64,000 bases of DNA from Burkholderiales bacterium (GCA_017307855.1 JAFKGD010000010.1:165578-229577), one strand, 5' to 3'. Counted from the stretch's first letter, positions 47,223 to 57,982 are shown. Translations and numbers: made by a program. Notes: a model not told the origin generated them from the sequence alone.

Positions 47223-48749
47223 ATGCTGAAATTCGACGAGATGCACGCGACATCGGGGGATGTGCGGGACCATTACAAGAGCTACGACAAATGGCTGGCC
47301 CGGCAATCCGCCGATGCGATGCGGGCCCGTCGGGAAGAGGCGGAAATGATCTTCCGCCGTGTGGGCATCACCTTCGCGGTCTACGGCGCCAAGGACGAGG
47401 ACGGCGCCGGCACCGAGCGGCTCATCCCCTTCGACCTCATCCCCCGCATCATCCCGGCCCACGAATGGGCCAGCATGGAAAAAGGCCTGGTGCAGCGTGT
47501 CACCGCCCTCAACCGCTTCATCCATGACGTCTACCACGACCAGGAAATCATCAAGGCCGGCGTGATCCCCGCCGAGCAGATCGTGGGTAATGCGCAGTTC
47601 CGCCCCGAGATGATCGGCGTGACGGTGCCCAACCAGATCTATTCGCACATCGCCGGCATCGACATCGTGCGCGCCCCCAACGCGCGCGGCGAGGGCGAAT
47701 ACTACGTGCTGGAAGACAACCTGCGCGTGCCCAGCGGCGTGAGCTACATGCTGGAGAACCGCAAGATGATGATGCGGCTCTTCCCGGAGCTGTTCAACCA
47801 GAACCGCGTGGCGCCCGTGGCGCACTATCCCGACCTGCTGCTGGAGACGCTGCGCGCCTCCTCGCCGCCGGCCACGGCCGAGCCCACGGTGGTGGTGCTC
47901 ACGCCCGGCATGTACAACAGCGCCTACTTCGAGCACGCCTTCCTGGCCCAGCAGATGGGCGTGGAGCTCGTCGAAGGGCAAGACCTGTTCGTCAAGGACG
48001 ATTTCGTCTGGATGCGCACCACGCGCGGCCCGAAGCGTGTGGACGTGATCTACCGCCGCGTGGACGACGACTTTCTCGACCCCGAGGTGTTCCGCCCCAC
48101 GTCGACGCTGGGCGCGGCGGGGCTCATGCGCGCCTACAAGGCCGGCAACGTCACCATCTGCAATGCGGTGGGCACCGGCGTGGCGGACGACAAGTCCATC
48201 TACCCCTACGTGCCCAAGATGATCGAGTTCTACCTGGGCGAGAAGCCGATCCTCAACAACGTGCCCACCTACATGTGCCGCAACCGGGACGACCTGTCGT
48301 ACGTTCTGGCCAACCTCAAGGACCTGGTGGTCAAGGAAGTGCACGGTGCCGGCGGCTACGGCATGCTGGTCGGCCCGGCCGCCACGCAGGCCGAGATCGA
48401 GGACTTCCGCCGTGCGGTGGAAGCCAACCCGGCCGGCTACATCGCCCAGCCCACGCTCAGCCTGTCGAGCTGCCCGACCTTCGTCGAATCCGGCATCGCG
48501 CCGCGTCACATCGACCTGCGGCCCTTCGTGCTCTCGGGCAAGGAAGTGCAGATGGTGCCCGGCGGCCTCACGCGTGTGGCACTCAAGGAAGGCTCGCTGG
48601 TGGTCAACTCGTCGCAAGGCGGCGGCACCAAGGACACGTGGATCCTGGAAGACGCGGCCCGCGGCGGCCGTGCCCCGGCGTCATCGCAATCCCAGTCGCA
48701 GTCTTCATCGTCTCAAACCCAGAGCCAGACCGCCGGCGCAAGGAACTGA
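47223..48749 (+). CDS. Circularly permuted ATP-grasp amidoligase
   Basis: A 508-residue stand-alone CP-ATP-grasp protein (DUF404/DUF407 group). It shares RIIPAHEWASMEKGLVQRVT, VLEDNLRVPSGVSYMLENRK, VLTPGMYNSAYFEHAFLAQQ and DLVVKEVHGAGGYGMLVGPA with the first half of the 871-residue fusion. The C-terminus has a low-complexity Ser/Gln tail (SQSQSQSSSSQTQSQT). The ATG at 47223 has AGGAG a little upstream. It is followed 4 bp later by the alpha-E gene, so they form a two-gene amidoligase unit. Confidence 0.92.
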   Translation: MLKFDEMHATSGDVRDHYKSYDKWLARQSADAMRARREEAEMIFRRVGITFAVYGAKDEDGAGTERLIPFDLIPRIIPAHEWASMEKGLVQRVTALNRFIHDVYHDQEIIKAGVIPAEQIVGNAQFRPEMIGVTVPNQIYSHIAGIDIVRAPNARGEGEYYVLEDNLRVPSGVSYMLENRKMMMRLFPELFNQNRVAPVAHYPDLLLETLRASSPPATAEPTVVVLTPGMYNSAYFEHAFLAQQMGVELVEGQDLFVKDDFVWMRTTRGPKRVDVIYRRVDDDFLDPEVFRPTSTLGAAGLMRAYKAGNVTICNAVGTGVADDKSIYPYVPKMIEFYLGEKPILNNVPTYMCRNRDDLSYVLANLKDLVVKEVHGAGGYGMLVGPAATQAEIEDFRRAVEANPAGYIAQPTLSLSSCPTFVESGIAPRHIDLRPFVLSGKEVQMVPGGLTRVALKEGSLVVNSSQGGGTKDTWILEDAARGGRAPASSQSQSQSSSSQTQSQTAGARN

Positions 48750-48753
48750 AATC

Positions 48754-49713
48754 ATGCTGTCCCGCACCGCCGACCACCTCTACTGGATGTCCCGCTATAC
48801 CGAACGTGCCGAGAACACGGCGCGCATGCTGGACGTCAACTACCAGACCTCGCTGCTGCCGCAGTCGGCCGCCGTCGCGCAGATGGGCTGGCAGGGCCTG
48901 CTGTCGATCAGCGAACTGCTGCCGTCCTACGGGGCGCTGCACGGCCAGATCGAGGCCGACCGCGTGATGGAGTTCATGGTGAAGGACGAGAACAACCCCT
49001 CGTCCATCATCTCGTGCCTGCGCGCCGCGCGCGAGAATGCGCGCGCCGTGCGCGGCTCGCTCACCACCGAGGCCTGGGAAACGCAGAACACCACCTGGCT
49101 CGAATGCCGCCGCATGCTCAAGGCCGGCGAGTTCGAGCGCGATCCGGGCCAGTTCTTCGAATGGGTGAAGTTCCGCTCGCACCTCTCGCGCGGCGTCACC
49201 GTGGGCACCATGCTGATGGACGAGGCGCTGCACTTCATGCGCATGGGCACCTTCCTCGAACGTGCCGACAACACGGCGCGCCTGGTCGATGTGAAGTTCC
49301 ATGCCGTGCAGAGCGACTTCTTCGGCGCCGCCAGCGAGCGCGACCAGGAATACGACTTCTATCACTGGAGCGCGATCCTGCGCAGCGTCTCGGCCTTCGA
49401 AATCTACCGCAAGGTCTACCGCGACGTAATCCGGCCCGAGCGCGTGGCCGATCTACTGATCCTGCGCCCCGACATGCCGAGGTCGCTGCACGCCAGCCTC
49501 AACGAAGTGGTGGGCAACCTGGCCATGGTGGCGGCCGACCCGGCCAGCGAAACCTTGCGCCGTGCCGGCAAGCTGCGCGCCGACCTGCAATACGGACGCA
49601 TCGACGAGATCCTGGCTACCGGGCTGCATGCCTTCCTGACGCAGTTCCTCGACCGCGTGAACGAACTGGGCTCGCGCATCAGTCGCGAATTCCTGGTGCC
49701 AGTGACGCAGTAA
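48754..49713 (+). CDS. Alpha-E domain protein
   Basis: A 319-residue all-helical alpha-E protein (DUF403). It starts MLSRTADHLYWMSRYTERAE and has MGTFLERADNTARLVDVKFH, the second repeat of the same signature, then EIYRKVYRDVIRPERVADLL. The function is unknown; it always travels with CP-ATP-grasp proteins. Its partner ATP-grasp gene is 4 bp upstream. It ends 31 bp before the convergent small gene at 49745. Confidence 0.93.
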   Translation: MLSRTADHLYWMSRYTERAENTARMLDVNYQTSLLPQSAAVAQMGWQGLLSISELLPSYGALHGQIEADRVMEFMVKDENNPSSIISCLRAARENARAVRGSLTTEAWETQNTTWLECRRMLKAGEFERDPGQFFEWVKFRSHLSRGVTVGTMLMDEALHFMRMGTFLERADNTARLVDVKFHAVQSDFFGAASERDQEYDFYHWSAILRSVSAFEIYRKVYRDVIRPERVADLLILRPDMPRSLHASLNEVVGNLAMVAADPASETLRRAGKLRADLQYGRIDEILATGLHAFLTQFLDRVNELGSRISREFLVPVTQ

Positions 49714-49744
49714 GCACAGGGGCGCCGGCGGGCGCCGCGTCCGC

Positions 49745-50014
49745 TCACTGGGCGAAGCGGTCGATCGGCTCGCCCAGCACCTTGGCCACCCACAGCGTGA
49801 GTGCCTGCGGCAGTTGCGATTCCCGGTGGTACACCTCTGCCGCGTCGCGCGCGCGCATGTCCTGCGCGTCGGTGTCCCAGGCCAGGCGGGCGTGTTCAGC
49901 CACCAGCTCCAGATCGAACTCGCCGTCAGGATCGAGCTGGCGGTGCGCCTCGATGAAGTCGTAGATCCAGTTCTCCGCCGTGCGATCGTCGTGCGCCTGC
50001 TGCATGGAGTTCAC
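49745..50014 (-). CDS. Conserved small hypothetical protein
   Basis: An 89-residue soluble, acidic protein (MNSMQQAHDDRTAENWIYDF, HRESQLPQALTLWVAKVLGE). Function unknown. The GTG at 50014 overlaps the mltB stop (GTGA); an ATG at 50005 is the alternative. It is probably co-transcribed with mltB. No recognisable domain. Confidence 0.65.
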   Translation of the reverse strand: MNSMQQAHDDRTAENWIYDFIEAHRQLDPDGEFDLELVAEHARLAWDTDAQDMRARDAAEVYHRESQLPQALTLWVAKVLGEPIDRFAQ

Positions 50015-51174
50015 CGCCCGGCCGCCTGCTGCACTTCGCGCGCGAGTTCGATCACGGCCATGGCGTAGTAGCTGCTCCAGTTGTAGCGCGTGATGACGTA
50101 GAAATTCTCGGTGCCGGCCACGTACTGCGCGGGGTCGTTTCCGTTCTGCAGCTCGATCAGCGCCAGCGGGCCCGTGTGCGTGAGCGCGGGGCCTTCGATC
50201 ACCGCCCCCCTAGCCTGGAAGCCTTCGATGCTGAAGGTGGGCAGGATGTCGGGCGCCATCAGTGCGTCCATATCCAGCCTGCTGCTGTCGAACCGGACCG
50301 GGTAATGCGTGGGCATGCCGGTCTTCCATCCGAACGCCTTGAAGTAGTTGGCCACCGAGCCGATGGCGTCGGCGGGGCTGCCCCGCAGGTCCACCCGTCC
50401 GTCGCCGTCGAAGTCGACCGCCCAGCGCACCCAGCTCGAGGGCATGAACTGCGGCAGGCCCATGGCGCCGGCATAGCTGCCCACGGGCTCGAGCGGATCG
50501 CCGCCGGTGCGGCTTTGCAGGCTGAGGAACTGTTCGAGCTCGCCGCGGAAGAACTCGGTGCGTTCCTTCGCGCGCGGGTGCGATTCGGGAAAGTCGAAGG
50601 CCAGCGTGGCGAGGGCATCGATCACGCGGAACGTTCCCATCTGCTGGCCGTAGATGGTTTCCACGCCGATGATGCCCACGATCATGGCGGCCGGCACGCC
50701 GTACTCGGCTTCAGCGCGTGCCAGCGTGGCGTCGTTGTCCTGCCAGAACCGCACGCCGGCGGCGATACGCGTCGCGTCGATGAAGCGGCTGCGATAGACG
50801 CGCCAGTTCTTGGGCGTGCCCGGTGGTGCAGGCTGCATCAGGCGCGGCACGTTGGTCAGGAAGCGGGCCTGACCGATGGCCTGGCGCACCCAGGCGCGGT
50901 CGAGGTCGCGGCGGCTCGCCAGGTCATCGGCGAAGGCCATGGCCTCGGCCCGGGTGTCGTAGGTGACGGCCGGGCGGGGTGCCTGCTTGGCCGGCCGCTT
51001 GGCCGGCACTCCCTGTGCCCAGGTGGACACGATGGGCGCCATCAGCGCGCCTGCAAGCGCTGCCGTGACCACGAAGCTGAAGCGGTGCCGGGACGCCGTG
51101 CGCCGTGGCGCAGCGGTGAGCAATGACGGGAAGGACGGAAGGCAGGGCAGGGAGCGGGAGACTTTGAAGTTCAT
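50011..51174 (-). CDS. mltB: Lytic murein transglycosylase B-like
   Basis: A 387-residue protein with an N-terminal membrane segment (FVVTAALAGALMAPIVSTWA). The catalytic Glu lies in GIIGVETIYGQQMGTFRVID, and MGLPQFMPSSWVRWAVDFDG and DAIGSVANYFKAFGW are family blocks. MltB cleaves peptidoglycan glycan strands with formation of 1,6-anhydro ends. It has no lipobox, so it may be a soluble periplasmic or anchored form. The ATG overlaps the tgpA stop (ATGA). Confidence 0.92.
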   Translation of the reverse strand: MNFKVSRSLPCLPSFPSLLTAAPRRTASRHRFSFVVTAALAGALMAPIVSTWAQGVPAKRPAKQAPRPAVTYDTRAEAMAFADDLASRRDLDRAWVRQAIGQARFLTNVPRLMQPAPPGTPKNWRVYRSRFIDATRIAAGVRFWQDNDATLARAEAEYGVPAAMIVGIIGVETIYGQQMGTFRVIDALATLAFDFPESHPRAKERTEFFRGELEQFLSLQSRTGGDPLEPVGSYAGAMGLPQFMPSSWVRWAVDFDGDGRVDLRGSPADAIGSVANYFKAFGWKTGMPTHYPVRFDSSRLDMDALMAPDILPTFSIEGFQARGAVIEGPALTHTGPLALIELQNGNDPAQYVAGTENFYVITRYNWSSYYAMAVIELAREVQQAAGR

Positions 51175-53180
51175 TGCGCGCGTGGCCAGGAGATCTGCCT
51201 GAATTCTCGCCGCAGCTGTGCCAGCCCCTCGTGCCGTGCGGACTCACGCGCGTAACGTTGTGCTTCCAGCCGCAGCAGCCACCGGCTGGCGGCGCGTGCC
51301 TGCTCGCCGAATTGTTGCTCGGCCAGGTGGGCGAGCGATCGCGGCGTGCTGGCCGCCGGGCTTTGCAAGCCGCCTTTCTCCAGCGCTCGGCGGGCCTGCG
51401 AGAGCAGGCGCAGCCAGGGATCGTGCTGCGCGCGGCTCCACAGGCTCCAGGCCACACCGCCCAGGCCCGCCAGGCCCAGCAGGGCGCCGATCAGCACCAC
51501 CAGGTCCTGCCAGGTGGGCGAGTCGAAGCCGAGCTGGCGCAGCAGATCGAGCTGGCGCGTCTGCGAATAGTTGAGCACCCACTGGTTCCAGCGGTTGTTG
51601 ACGGCTTCCCAGGCCGCGCGCATGCGCGTGAACAGACCCGGGCTGAACGAGTCGAGTGCGCCGCCGAAGGCGCCCGCGATGACGCCGGGTTCGGCCTGCA
51701 GGCGCTGGAATGCGCCGGTGCGGCCCGGAAACACGGCGGACGTCGGATCGACGCGCACCCAGCCGGTGCCGGCCTCCCACACCTCGGCCCAGGCATGCGC
51801 ATCGCTCTGGCGCAGCGTCCAGTAGCCGTCGACGTTGTTGACCTCGCCCCCCTGATAGCCGGTGACGATGCGCGCAGGCACCTCCATGGCGCGCATCAGC
51901 ACGACGAAAGCCGAGGCGATGTGCTCGCAGAAGCCCATCTTGCGGTCGAACCAGAACTCGTCGGCCGTGTGCTGGCCGAACACACCGGGCTCCAGCGTAT
52001 AGGTGTAGCCGCCGGTGCGCAGCCGGTCCATGACGGCCTGCACGCGCGCGCGGGTGTCGCGGCCGGCGGCGGCGGCGATCTCTCGCGCCAGCTCGCGCGT
52101 GCGCGGATCGCTCCCTTCGGGCAACTGGAGGTAGAGCTCGAGGCCCGGCACGAAGCGGCGCGGGCCGTGGCGGAATTCGGGGTAGCTCTCGACGTCGTAG
52201 CGGATCAGGTCGCCGACGATGCGGTCGGTGCTCCATTGCAGATCCTGCGTCATCGCCACGCCGTAGCCCGGCACGCGCGGCGGACGCAAGGCGGCCTCCA
52301 TCACGAACAGCCATGGCCGCCGGCTGGCTTCCATGGTGACCTGGTAGCGGTAGGGCTCGCCACTGACCTGCAGATCGGCGTCGGCGGGAAAGCTGCGCGC
52401 GGTGCGCGGGTTGAGCGGCTGCCACTGGCGGCCGTCGAACGCGCCGAACACGGGGCCACGGAAGTACAGGTCGCGCTGGGGCGGCGTGGGGCCTTCGAAG
52501 CGGATGCGCAGGGCGATCGAGCCATCGAGCGCGAGCGAGGCAATGGAGCCGATCTCCATGCTCGACGACAGCCCGCTCTTGCCAGCCATCGCATCGCCCG
52601 GCACGCCCCACAGCGGCGCCAGGCGCGGGAACAGCATGAAGAGCGCGGCCATGATGGGCGCGCCCAGCAGCACCATCTTGCCCGCCGTGCGGGCCGCCAG
52701 TGCCAGCGGCGGCCGGCCGACCGGCATGTGGGCATTGACCAGGGCCGTGAGCAGGCCGAACAGGCCGAGCAGGATCGCCGCTGCCGTGGGCAGCGATTGC
52801 GAGAAGAAGAAGTTCGAGAGCATCACGAAGAAGCCCAGGAAAAACACGACGAAGGCATCGCGCCGCGCGCGCAGCTCCAGCGTCTTGAGCGCGAGCAGCA
52901 CCACGGTGAGCGTCACTCCTGCGTCGCGCCCCAGCACCGTGCGGTGCGAGGCCAGCGTGGCCACCACGGTGATCGCCAGCAGCCCGGCCACCCACCATGA
53001 ACTGGGCAGCGGGCGGCCGTGCCAGGCCAGCCAACCGCGCCAGGCCAGGATGGCAGCCGCGAAGGCCGTGCACCACAGCGGCAGGTGCGGCACCAGCGGC
53101 ACCAGCACCCAACCGATCACGGCCAGCAGGAACAGCGTGTCGCGCGCCTCGCGCGGCAGGGTGGACAGGCGGTTCAGCAC
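51171..53180 (-). CDS. TgpA-like membrane transglutaminase (DUF3488-transglutaminase)
   Basis: A 669-residue protein with several N-terminal hydrophobic segments (FLLAVIGWVLVPLVPHLPLW onwards) then a transglutaminase domain: Cys in KMGFCEHIASAFVVLMRAME, His in QSDAHAWAEVW, Asp in VRVDPTSAV. A last membrane segment (VLIGALLGLAGLGGVAWSLW) and a cytoplasmic DUF4129-like tail follow. In Pseudomonas aeruginosa TgpA is essential and its active domain is periplasmic. The GTG at 53180 overlaps the DUF58 stop, with GGAGG about 10 bp upstream. Confidence 0.9.
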   Translation of the reverse strand: MLNRLSTLPREARDTLFLLAVIGWVLVPLVPHLPLWCTAFAAAILAWRGWLAWHGRPLPSSWWVAGLLAITVVATLASHRTVLGRDAGVTLTVVLLALKTLELRARRDAFVVFFLGFFVMLSNFFFSQSLPTAAAILLGLFGLLTALVNAHMPVGRPPLALAARTAGKMVLLGAPIMAALFMLFPRLAPLWGVPGDAMAGKSGLSSSMEIGSIASLALDGSIALRIRFEGPTPPQRDLYFRGPVFGAFDGRQWQPLNPRTARSFPADADLQVSGEPYRYQVTMEASRRPWLFVMEAALRPPRVPGYGVAMTQDLQWSTDRIVGDLIRYDVESYPEFRHGPRRFVPGLELYLQLPEGSDPRTRELAREIAAAAGRDTRARVQAVMDRLRTGGYTYTLEPGVFGQHTADEFWFDRKMGFCEHIASAFVVLMRAMEVPARIVTGYQGGEVNNVDGYWTLRQSDAHAWAEVWEAGTGWVRVDPTSAVFPGRTGAFQRLQAEPGVIAGAFGGALDSFSPGLFTRMRAAWEAVNNRWNQWVLNYSQTRQLDLLRQLGFDSPTWQDLVVLIGALLGLAGLGGVAWSLWSRAQHDPWLRLLSQARRALEKGGLQSPAASTPRSLAHLAEQQFGEQARAASRWLLRLEAQRYARESARHEGLAQLRREFRQISWPRAQ

Positions 53181-54129
53181 AGCGCCAGGGCCTCCAGGCA
53201 GCGACGGCGATGGGCCTCGCCGCTGGCCGGAGCGATCTCGCGTCCCGGCAGCCGCAGCCCGTACTCCAGCGCCGCGCGGTCCGCCATCAGCACCCAGGCG
53301 GCCAGTCGGGCGATGCGGTGCTCGGCATCGCTGGCGCCGTTCTTTGCGAAGTCCAGCCACAGCTCGTGCCGCTGCGCCTGCTGGGCATCGCGGCTCACCA
53401 GTTCGCCCGATTCGCTGGACAGCGCGAGCGCCGCCTTCTTCCACACCACGAGCTTGAGCGGATCTCCCCGCCGGTAGGTGCGCACGCCGTCGAACTCCCC
53501 CGTGGTCGCCACGGCCTGCGCAGCCGCCGCGCCATCGCTGCGCGGCTCGCCGGGCGGCAGCGGCGGGGCCTGGGGCTCCGGTGCCGGATAGACCAGGATC
53601 TGCGCCGCCGGCCGCCAGATCGTCCAGACGCGGAAGGTGCCCAGCGGAAAGCGCGTCTCGGCCGTCAGCGTGGGAATGCGGTGCAGGCCGCGCCGCTGCG
53701 GCTGGAAAGCGAGGCCGACCGTGGCGGTGGCACGCGCATCGACATCGACCCACGACCAGTGCCCGCTGCCCTCGACGGCCAGGCCGACGGCATGGCGCGT
53801 GCGCCGCCCCGGGTTGTCCAGCAGCACTTCGAGCGGCGCATGCTGGCCCGCGAAGCACGGCTCGGGCGGCGCCAGCCGCAGCGTGAGGCCGCGCAGCGTG
53901 CCGTGGCACACGTGCATGCCCACGGCCGCGCTGCCGGCCAGCATGAAGGTGAGCAGGAATCCCAGATTGAGCTGGTAGTTGATCGACGCCACCAGCAGCG
54001 CCAGCAAGGTGATGGCCAGCATCAGGCCCGGACGCGTGGGCAGGATGTAGACGTTGCGCTGCGTGAGCGTGGTGCTGTCCGCCTGCGGCAGGCGCGAATG
54101 CCACCACTGGCGCAGGCGCGCACGCGGGC

Positions 54130-54133
<4 letters not shown>
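53174..54133 (-). CDS. DUF58 protein
   Basis: A 319-residue protein with two N-terminal hydrophobic segments (GLMLAITLLALLVASINYQL, NLGFLLTFMLAGSAAVGMHV). The soluble part includes the DUF58 block EFDGVRTYRRGDPLKLVVWK, a von Willebrand-like region often paired with MoxR ATPases. It lies between moxR and the TgpA-like gene, with overlaps on both sides, the standard MoxR-DUF58-transglutaminase operon. Function unknown. Confidence 0.9.
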
Positions 54134-55050
<917 letters not shown>

Positions 55051-55130
55051 TGTTGGTGTTCTGCTGGCAATATCCTCGCGCCCGACGTTAGCCGAAAACG
55101 GGAAACAAACAGCAAGAATCCGGAATAACT

Positions 55131-56084
55131 GTGACCACCACCGGTTATTTTTTCCACGCCGCATGCCATCGGCATGACATGGGTGACGGCCACCCCGAGT
55201 GTCCACAGCGACTCGACGTCATCGAAGACCGCTTGCTCGTCACCGGCGTGGCCGACGCGCTCGAGCGGCGCGAGGCACCCGAAGCGTCGGTCGAAGACCT
55301 CGAACTCGCCCACGGCCGCATGCACGTGGCCGCCATGCGCGGCCTGCGCGACACGGTGATCGAGCAGGCACGCGCCGGCGGCCCTGGCCACGTGCATGTC
55401 GATCCCGACACCGCCGTCAACGCCCACACCTGGGACGCCGCGCTGCGCGCCGCGGGCGCCGCCATCGCGGCCACCGACGCCGTCATCGCCGGCGAGATCG
55501 AGAACGCCTTCTGTGCCGTGCGTCCGCCCGGCCACCACGCCTGCCGTGACCGCGCCATGGGCTTCTGCTTCTTCAACAACGTGGCGGTGGCCGCCCGCTA
55601 TGCGCTCGAGCGCCACGGCCTCTCGCGCGTGGCCGTGGTCGATTTCGACGTGCATCACGGCAACGGCACCGAAGACATCCTGGCCGGCGACCCGCGCGTG
55701 CTCATGGTGGGCCTGTTCCAGCATCCCTTCTATCCGTACAGCGGCGATGTGCCGGCCGGCCCCAACATGGTCAATGTGCCGGTGCCCGCCTACACGAAGG
55801 GCATGGACGTGCGCGAGATGATCGAGGCCCAGTGGATCCCCCGGCTCGAGGCGTTCCGGCCCGAGATGATCTTCGTGAGTGCGGGCTTCGACGCGCACCG
55901 CGACGACGACCTGGGCCAGCTCGGGCTCACCGAGCAGGACTTCGCCTGGATCACCCTGCGCGTGCGCGACGTGGCGCGGCGGTTCGCCCGGGGCCGCATC
56001 GTCTCGTGCCTGGAAGGCGGCTACAACCTGGACGCGCTGGCGCGCAGCGTGGAAGCCCACGTGCGCGAACTCGCCGATCTCTGA
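55131..56084 (+). CDS. Histone-deacetylase-family amidohydrolase
   Basis: A 317-residue zinc amidohydrolase of the HDAC/AcuC/polyamine-amidohydrolase family. The motifs are RPPGHHACRDRAMGFCFFNN, DFDVHHGNGTEDILAGDP with zinc Asp and His, and VSAGFDAHRDDDLGQLGLTE. Bacterial members remove acetyl groups from small amines or proteins. The GTG at 55131 is the best start; the gene is divergent from moxR. It is 28 bp upstream of the MscS gene. Confidence 0.93.
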   Translation: MTTTGYFFHAACHRHDMGDGHPECPQRLDVIEDRLLVTGVADALERREAPEASVEDLELAHGRMHVAAMRGLRDTVIEQARAGGPGHVHVDPDTAVNAHTWDAALRAAGAAIAATDAVIAGEIENAFCAVRPPGHHACRDRAMGFCFFNNVAVAARYALERHGLSRVAVVDFDVHHGNGTEDILAGDPRVLMVGLFQHPFYPYSGDVPAGPNMVNVPVPAYTKGMDVREMIEAQWIPRLEAFRPEMIFVSAGFDAHRDDDLGQLGLTEQDFAWITLRVRDVARRFARGRIVSCLEGGYNLDALARSVEAHVRELADL

Positions 56085-56112
56085 CCGCGTGAAAGGCGCG
56101 GCGACGCACCGA

Positions 56113-57435
56113 ATGGAACTGCTCGAACTTCAACGGCTGGCCGAGGACTTCCGCCAGTCCAACACCTGGATCGAACTGGCGGTGCTGATCGCCTGCCTGC
56201 TGGTGGCGGGCTTCATCAGCCGCGCGGCCTACCGGCGCAATCCGCGCGAGAATTCGGTGCTGTTCGGACGCTCGCCTTTCGATGGCTTCCTGTTCGCCGT
56301 GCTGGCGCTGGTCCTGGTGGGCGTGGCGAGCCATGTGGTCGTGCGCTTCCAGCCGGTAGTGCTGCTGAAGGTGGCGGTGCCCATCCTGGTGTCGCTCGCC
56401 GTCATCCGGCTGTGCGCACGCGTGCTGCGCATCGTGTTTCCCAATTCGGGCTTCGTGCGTCTGGTCGAGCAGCTGATTTCATGGATGGCCTGGGTGGCGG
56501 CCGCGCTCTGGAGCGTCGGCCTGCTGCAGCCGCTGCTGCAGGATCTGGACACCATCACGCTGCCTTTCGGCAAGTCGGGCGTGAGCATCCGAACCCTGAT
56601 CGAGGGCGCGATCTCGGCCGGTCTCGTGCTCGTGGTCACGCTGTGGATTGCAGCCACGTTCGAGAAACGCGTGCTGCGCGAGCACGTGGCCGACCTGTCG
56701 ATGCGCAAGGTCGCCTCCAACATCACGCGTTCGGTGCTCATCCTGGTGGGTCTGCTGTTCGCGCTGTCGGCGGTCGGGGTAGACCTCACGGCGCTGTCGG
56801 TGTTCGGCGGCGCGGCCGGCGTCGGCCTGGGCTTCGGCATGCAGAAGCTGGCCGCCAACTACGTGAGCGGCTTCGTGATCCTGCTGGAGCGCTCGCTGCG
56901 CATCGGCGACAACGTGCGCGTCGATTCGTTCGAGGGCCGCATCACCGACATCAAGACCCGCTACACGCTGATCCGCGCGGGCAACGGGCGCGAGTCCATC
57001 GTGCCCAACGAGTCGCTGATGACGCAGCGCGTGGAGAACCTCTCGGTCTCCGACCGCAAGTTCAACCTCACCACCAACATCATCGTGGCCTTCGACAGCG
57101 ACGTGGATCAGGTGCGCGGCATCCTCGAGAACGCGGCGCAGGTGCAACCGCGCGCGCTGTCCGATCCGGCGCCGGTGGCCTTCCTCGTCAATTTCGTGCC
57201 CGACGGGCTGGAGTTCAGCCTCAACTTCTGGGTCGCCGATCCGGAGAAGGGCCAGGCCAACATCAGGTCGGCGGTCAACATCGCCATCCTCAAGGGCCTG
57301 CGCGACGCGGGCATCACCATCCCGCAGCCGCACCGCGTGGTGCACGTGCCCGAGCTCAGTGATGCAGCGCGGGCGCTGGCCGGTGACCGGCCGCATGAGC
57401 CGCCGCCGCAGCCGTCGTCGCTGCCTGCGGGCTGA
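56113..57435 (+). CDS. MscS-family mechanosensitive channel
   Basis: A 440-residue protein with about six hydrophobic segments and an MscS core: FGGAAGVGLGFGMQKLAANY with the pore helix, then VSGFVILLERSLRIGDNVRV and IVPNESLMTQRVENLSVSD in the beta domain. It releases solutes on hypoosmotic shock. The last ~40 residues (HEPPPQPSSLPAG) are Pro-rich. Its 3' end overlaps the convergent gene at 57356 by 80 bp. Confidence 0.93.
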   Translation: MELLELQRLAEDFRQSNTWIELAVLIACLLVAGFISRAAYRRNPRENSVLFGRSPFDGFLFAVLALVLVGVASHVVVRFQPVVLLKVAVPILVSLAVIRLCARVLRIVFPNSGFVRLVEQLISWMAWVAAALWSVGLLQPLLQDLDTITLPFGKSGVSIRTLIEGAISAGLVLVVTLWIAATFEKRVLREHVADLSMRKVASNITRSVLILVGLLFALSAVGVDLTALSVFGGAAGVGLGFGMQKLAANYVSGFVILLERSLRIGDNVRVDSFEGRITDIKTRYTLIRAGNGRESIVPNESLMTQRVENLSVSDRKFNLTTNIIVAFDSDVDQVRGILENAAQVQPRALSDPAPVAFLVNFVPDGLEFSLNFWVADPEKGQANIRSAVNIAILKGLRDAGITIPQPHRVVHVPELSDAARALAGDRPHEPPPQPSSLPAG

Positions 57436-57982
57436 GCGCCGCTTCGCCGGCGGCCTTCGCCTCGCGGCGCGCATCCATGCGGTCCAGCACATAGGCGCCC
57501 ACGGCCAGTTGCTGGTGCGCCGGCAGCGGGCGCAGATCGCCGAAGACGCGCTGCACGTCGGGGCGCTGCATCGACGAGCGTGTGCCCAGGTACCACAGGC
57601 GCAGCACCTGCGCCTCGGCCGAGAGCGCGATGCGTGGCGCCAGCAACATCACCGCCACGAACAGATAGCCGGCGGCGTTGTCCAGCCCGGCGGGGCCGGG
57701 ATCGACGTCGTCCGATGCCACGCTCCAGGTGTCCAGCGGCATCAGGCGTTGCAGGCAGCGCGCGCGGCCGAGGCCGGGATCCAGCTGCAGGCTGGCAGGC
57801 CAGGCCTGCAGCGGGTCGCTGCCCGCGTGCAGGCGCAGGGCGGCCCGGGCCACGCGCAGCGCTGCAGAGCGTGCGTGGCCGGCGTCGCGGCGACTGAAGA
57901 AGAGCCGGATGGTGCGGCTGGTGTCATCCAGCAAGGCGCGCAGGCCGGAGGCGGGATCGATGTGGATGGGGCTGGCAGGCAT
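57356..57982 (-). CDS. Conserved hypothetical protein
   Basis: A 208-residue protein of unknown function. It begins MPASPIHIDPASGLRALLDD, contains AAGYLFVAVMLLAPRIALSA and AQVLRLWYLGTRSSM, and ends in an Ala-rich, low-complexity tail (TTAAAAAHAAGHRPAPAL). It follows the unknown gene at 58011 by 28 bp, so they are probably co-transcribed. The tail overlaps the convergent MscS gene by 80 bp and may be an extension past the original stop. No domain was recognised. Confidence 0.6.
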   Translation of the reverse strand: MPASPIHIDPASGLRALLDDTSRTIRLFFSRRDAGHARSAALRVARAALRLHAGSDPLQAWPASLQLDPGLGRARCLQRLMPLDTWSVASDDVDPGPAGLDNAAGYLFVAVMLLAPRIALSAEAQVLRLWYLGTRSSMQRPDVQRVFGDLRPLPAHQQLAVGAYVLDRMDARREAKAAGEAALSPQAATTAAAAAHAAGHRPAPALHH

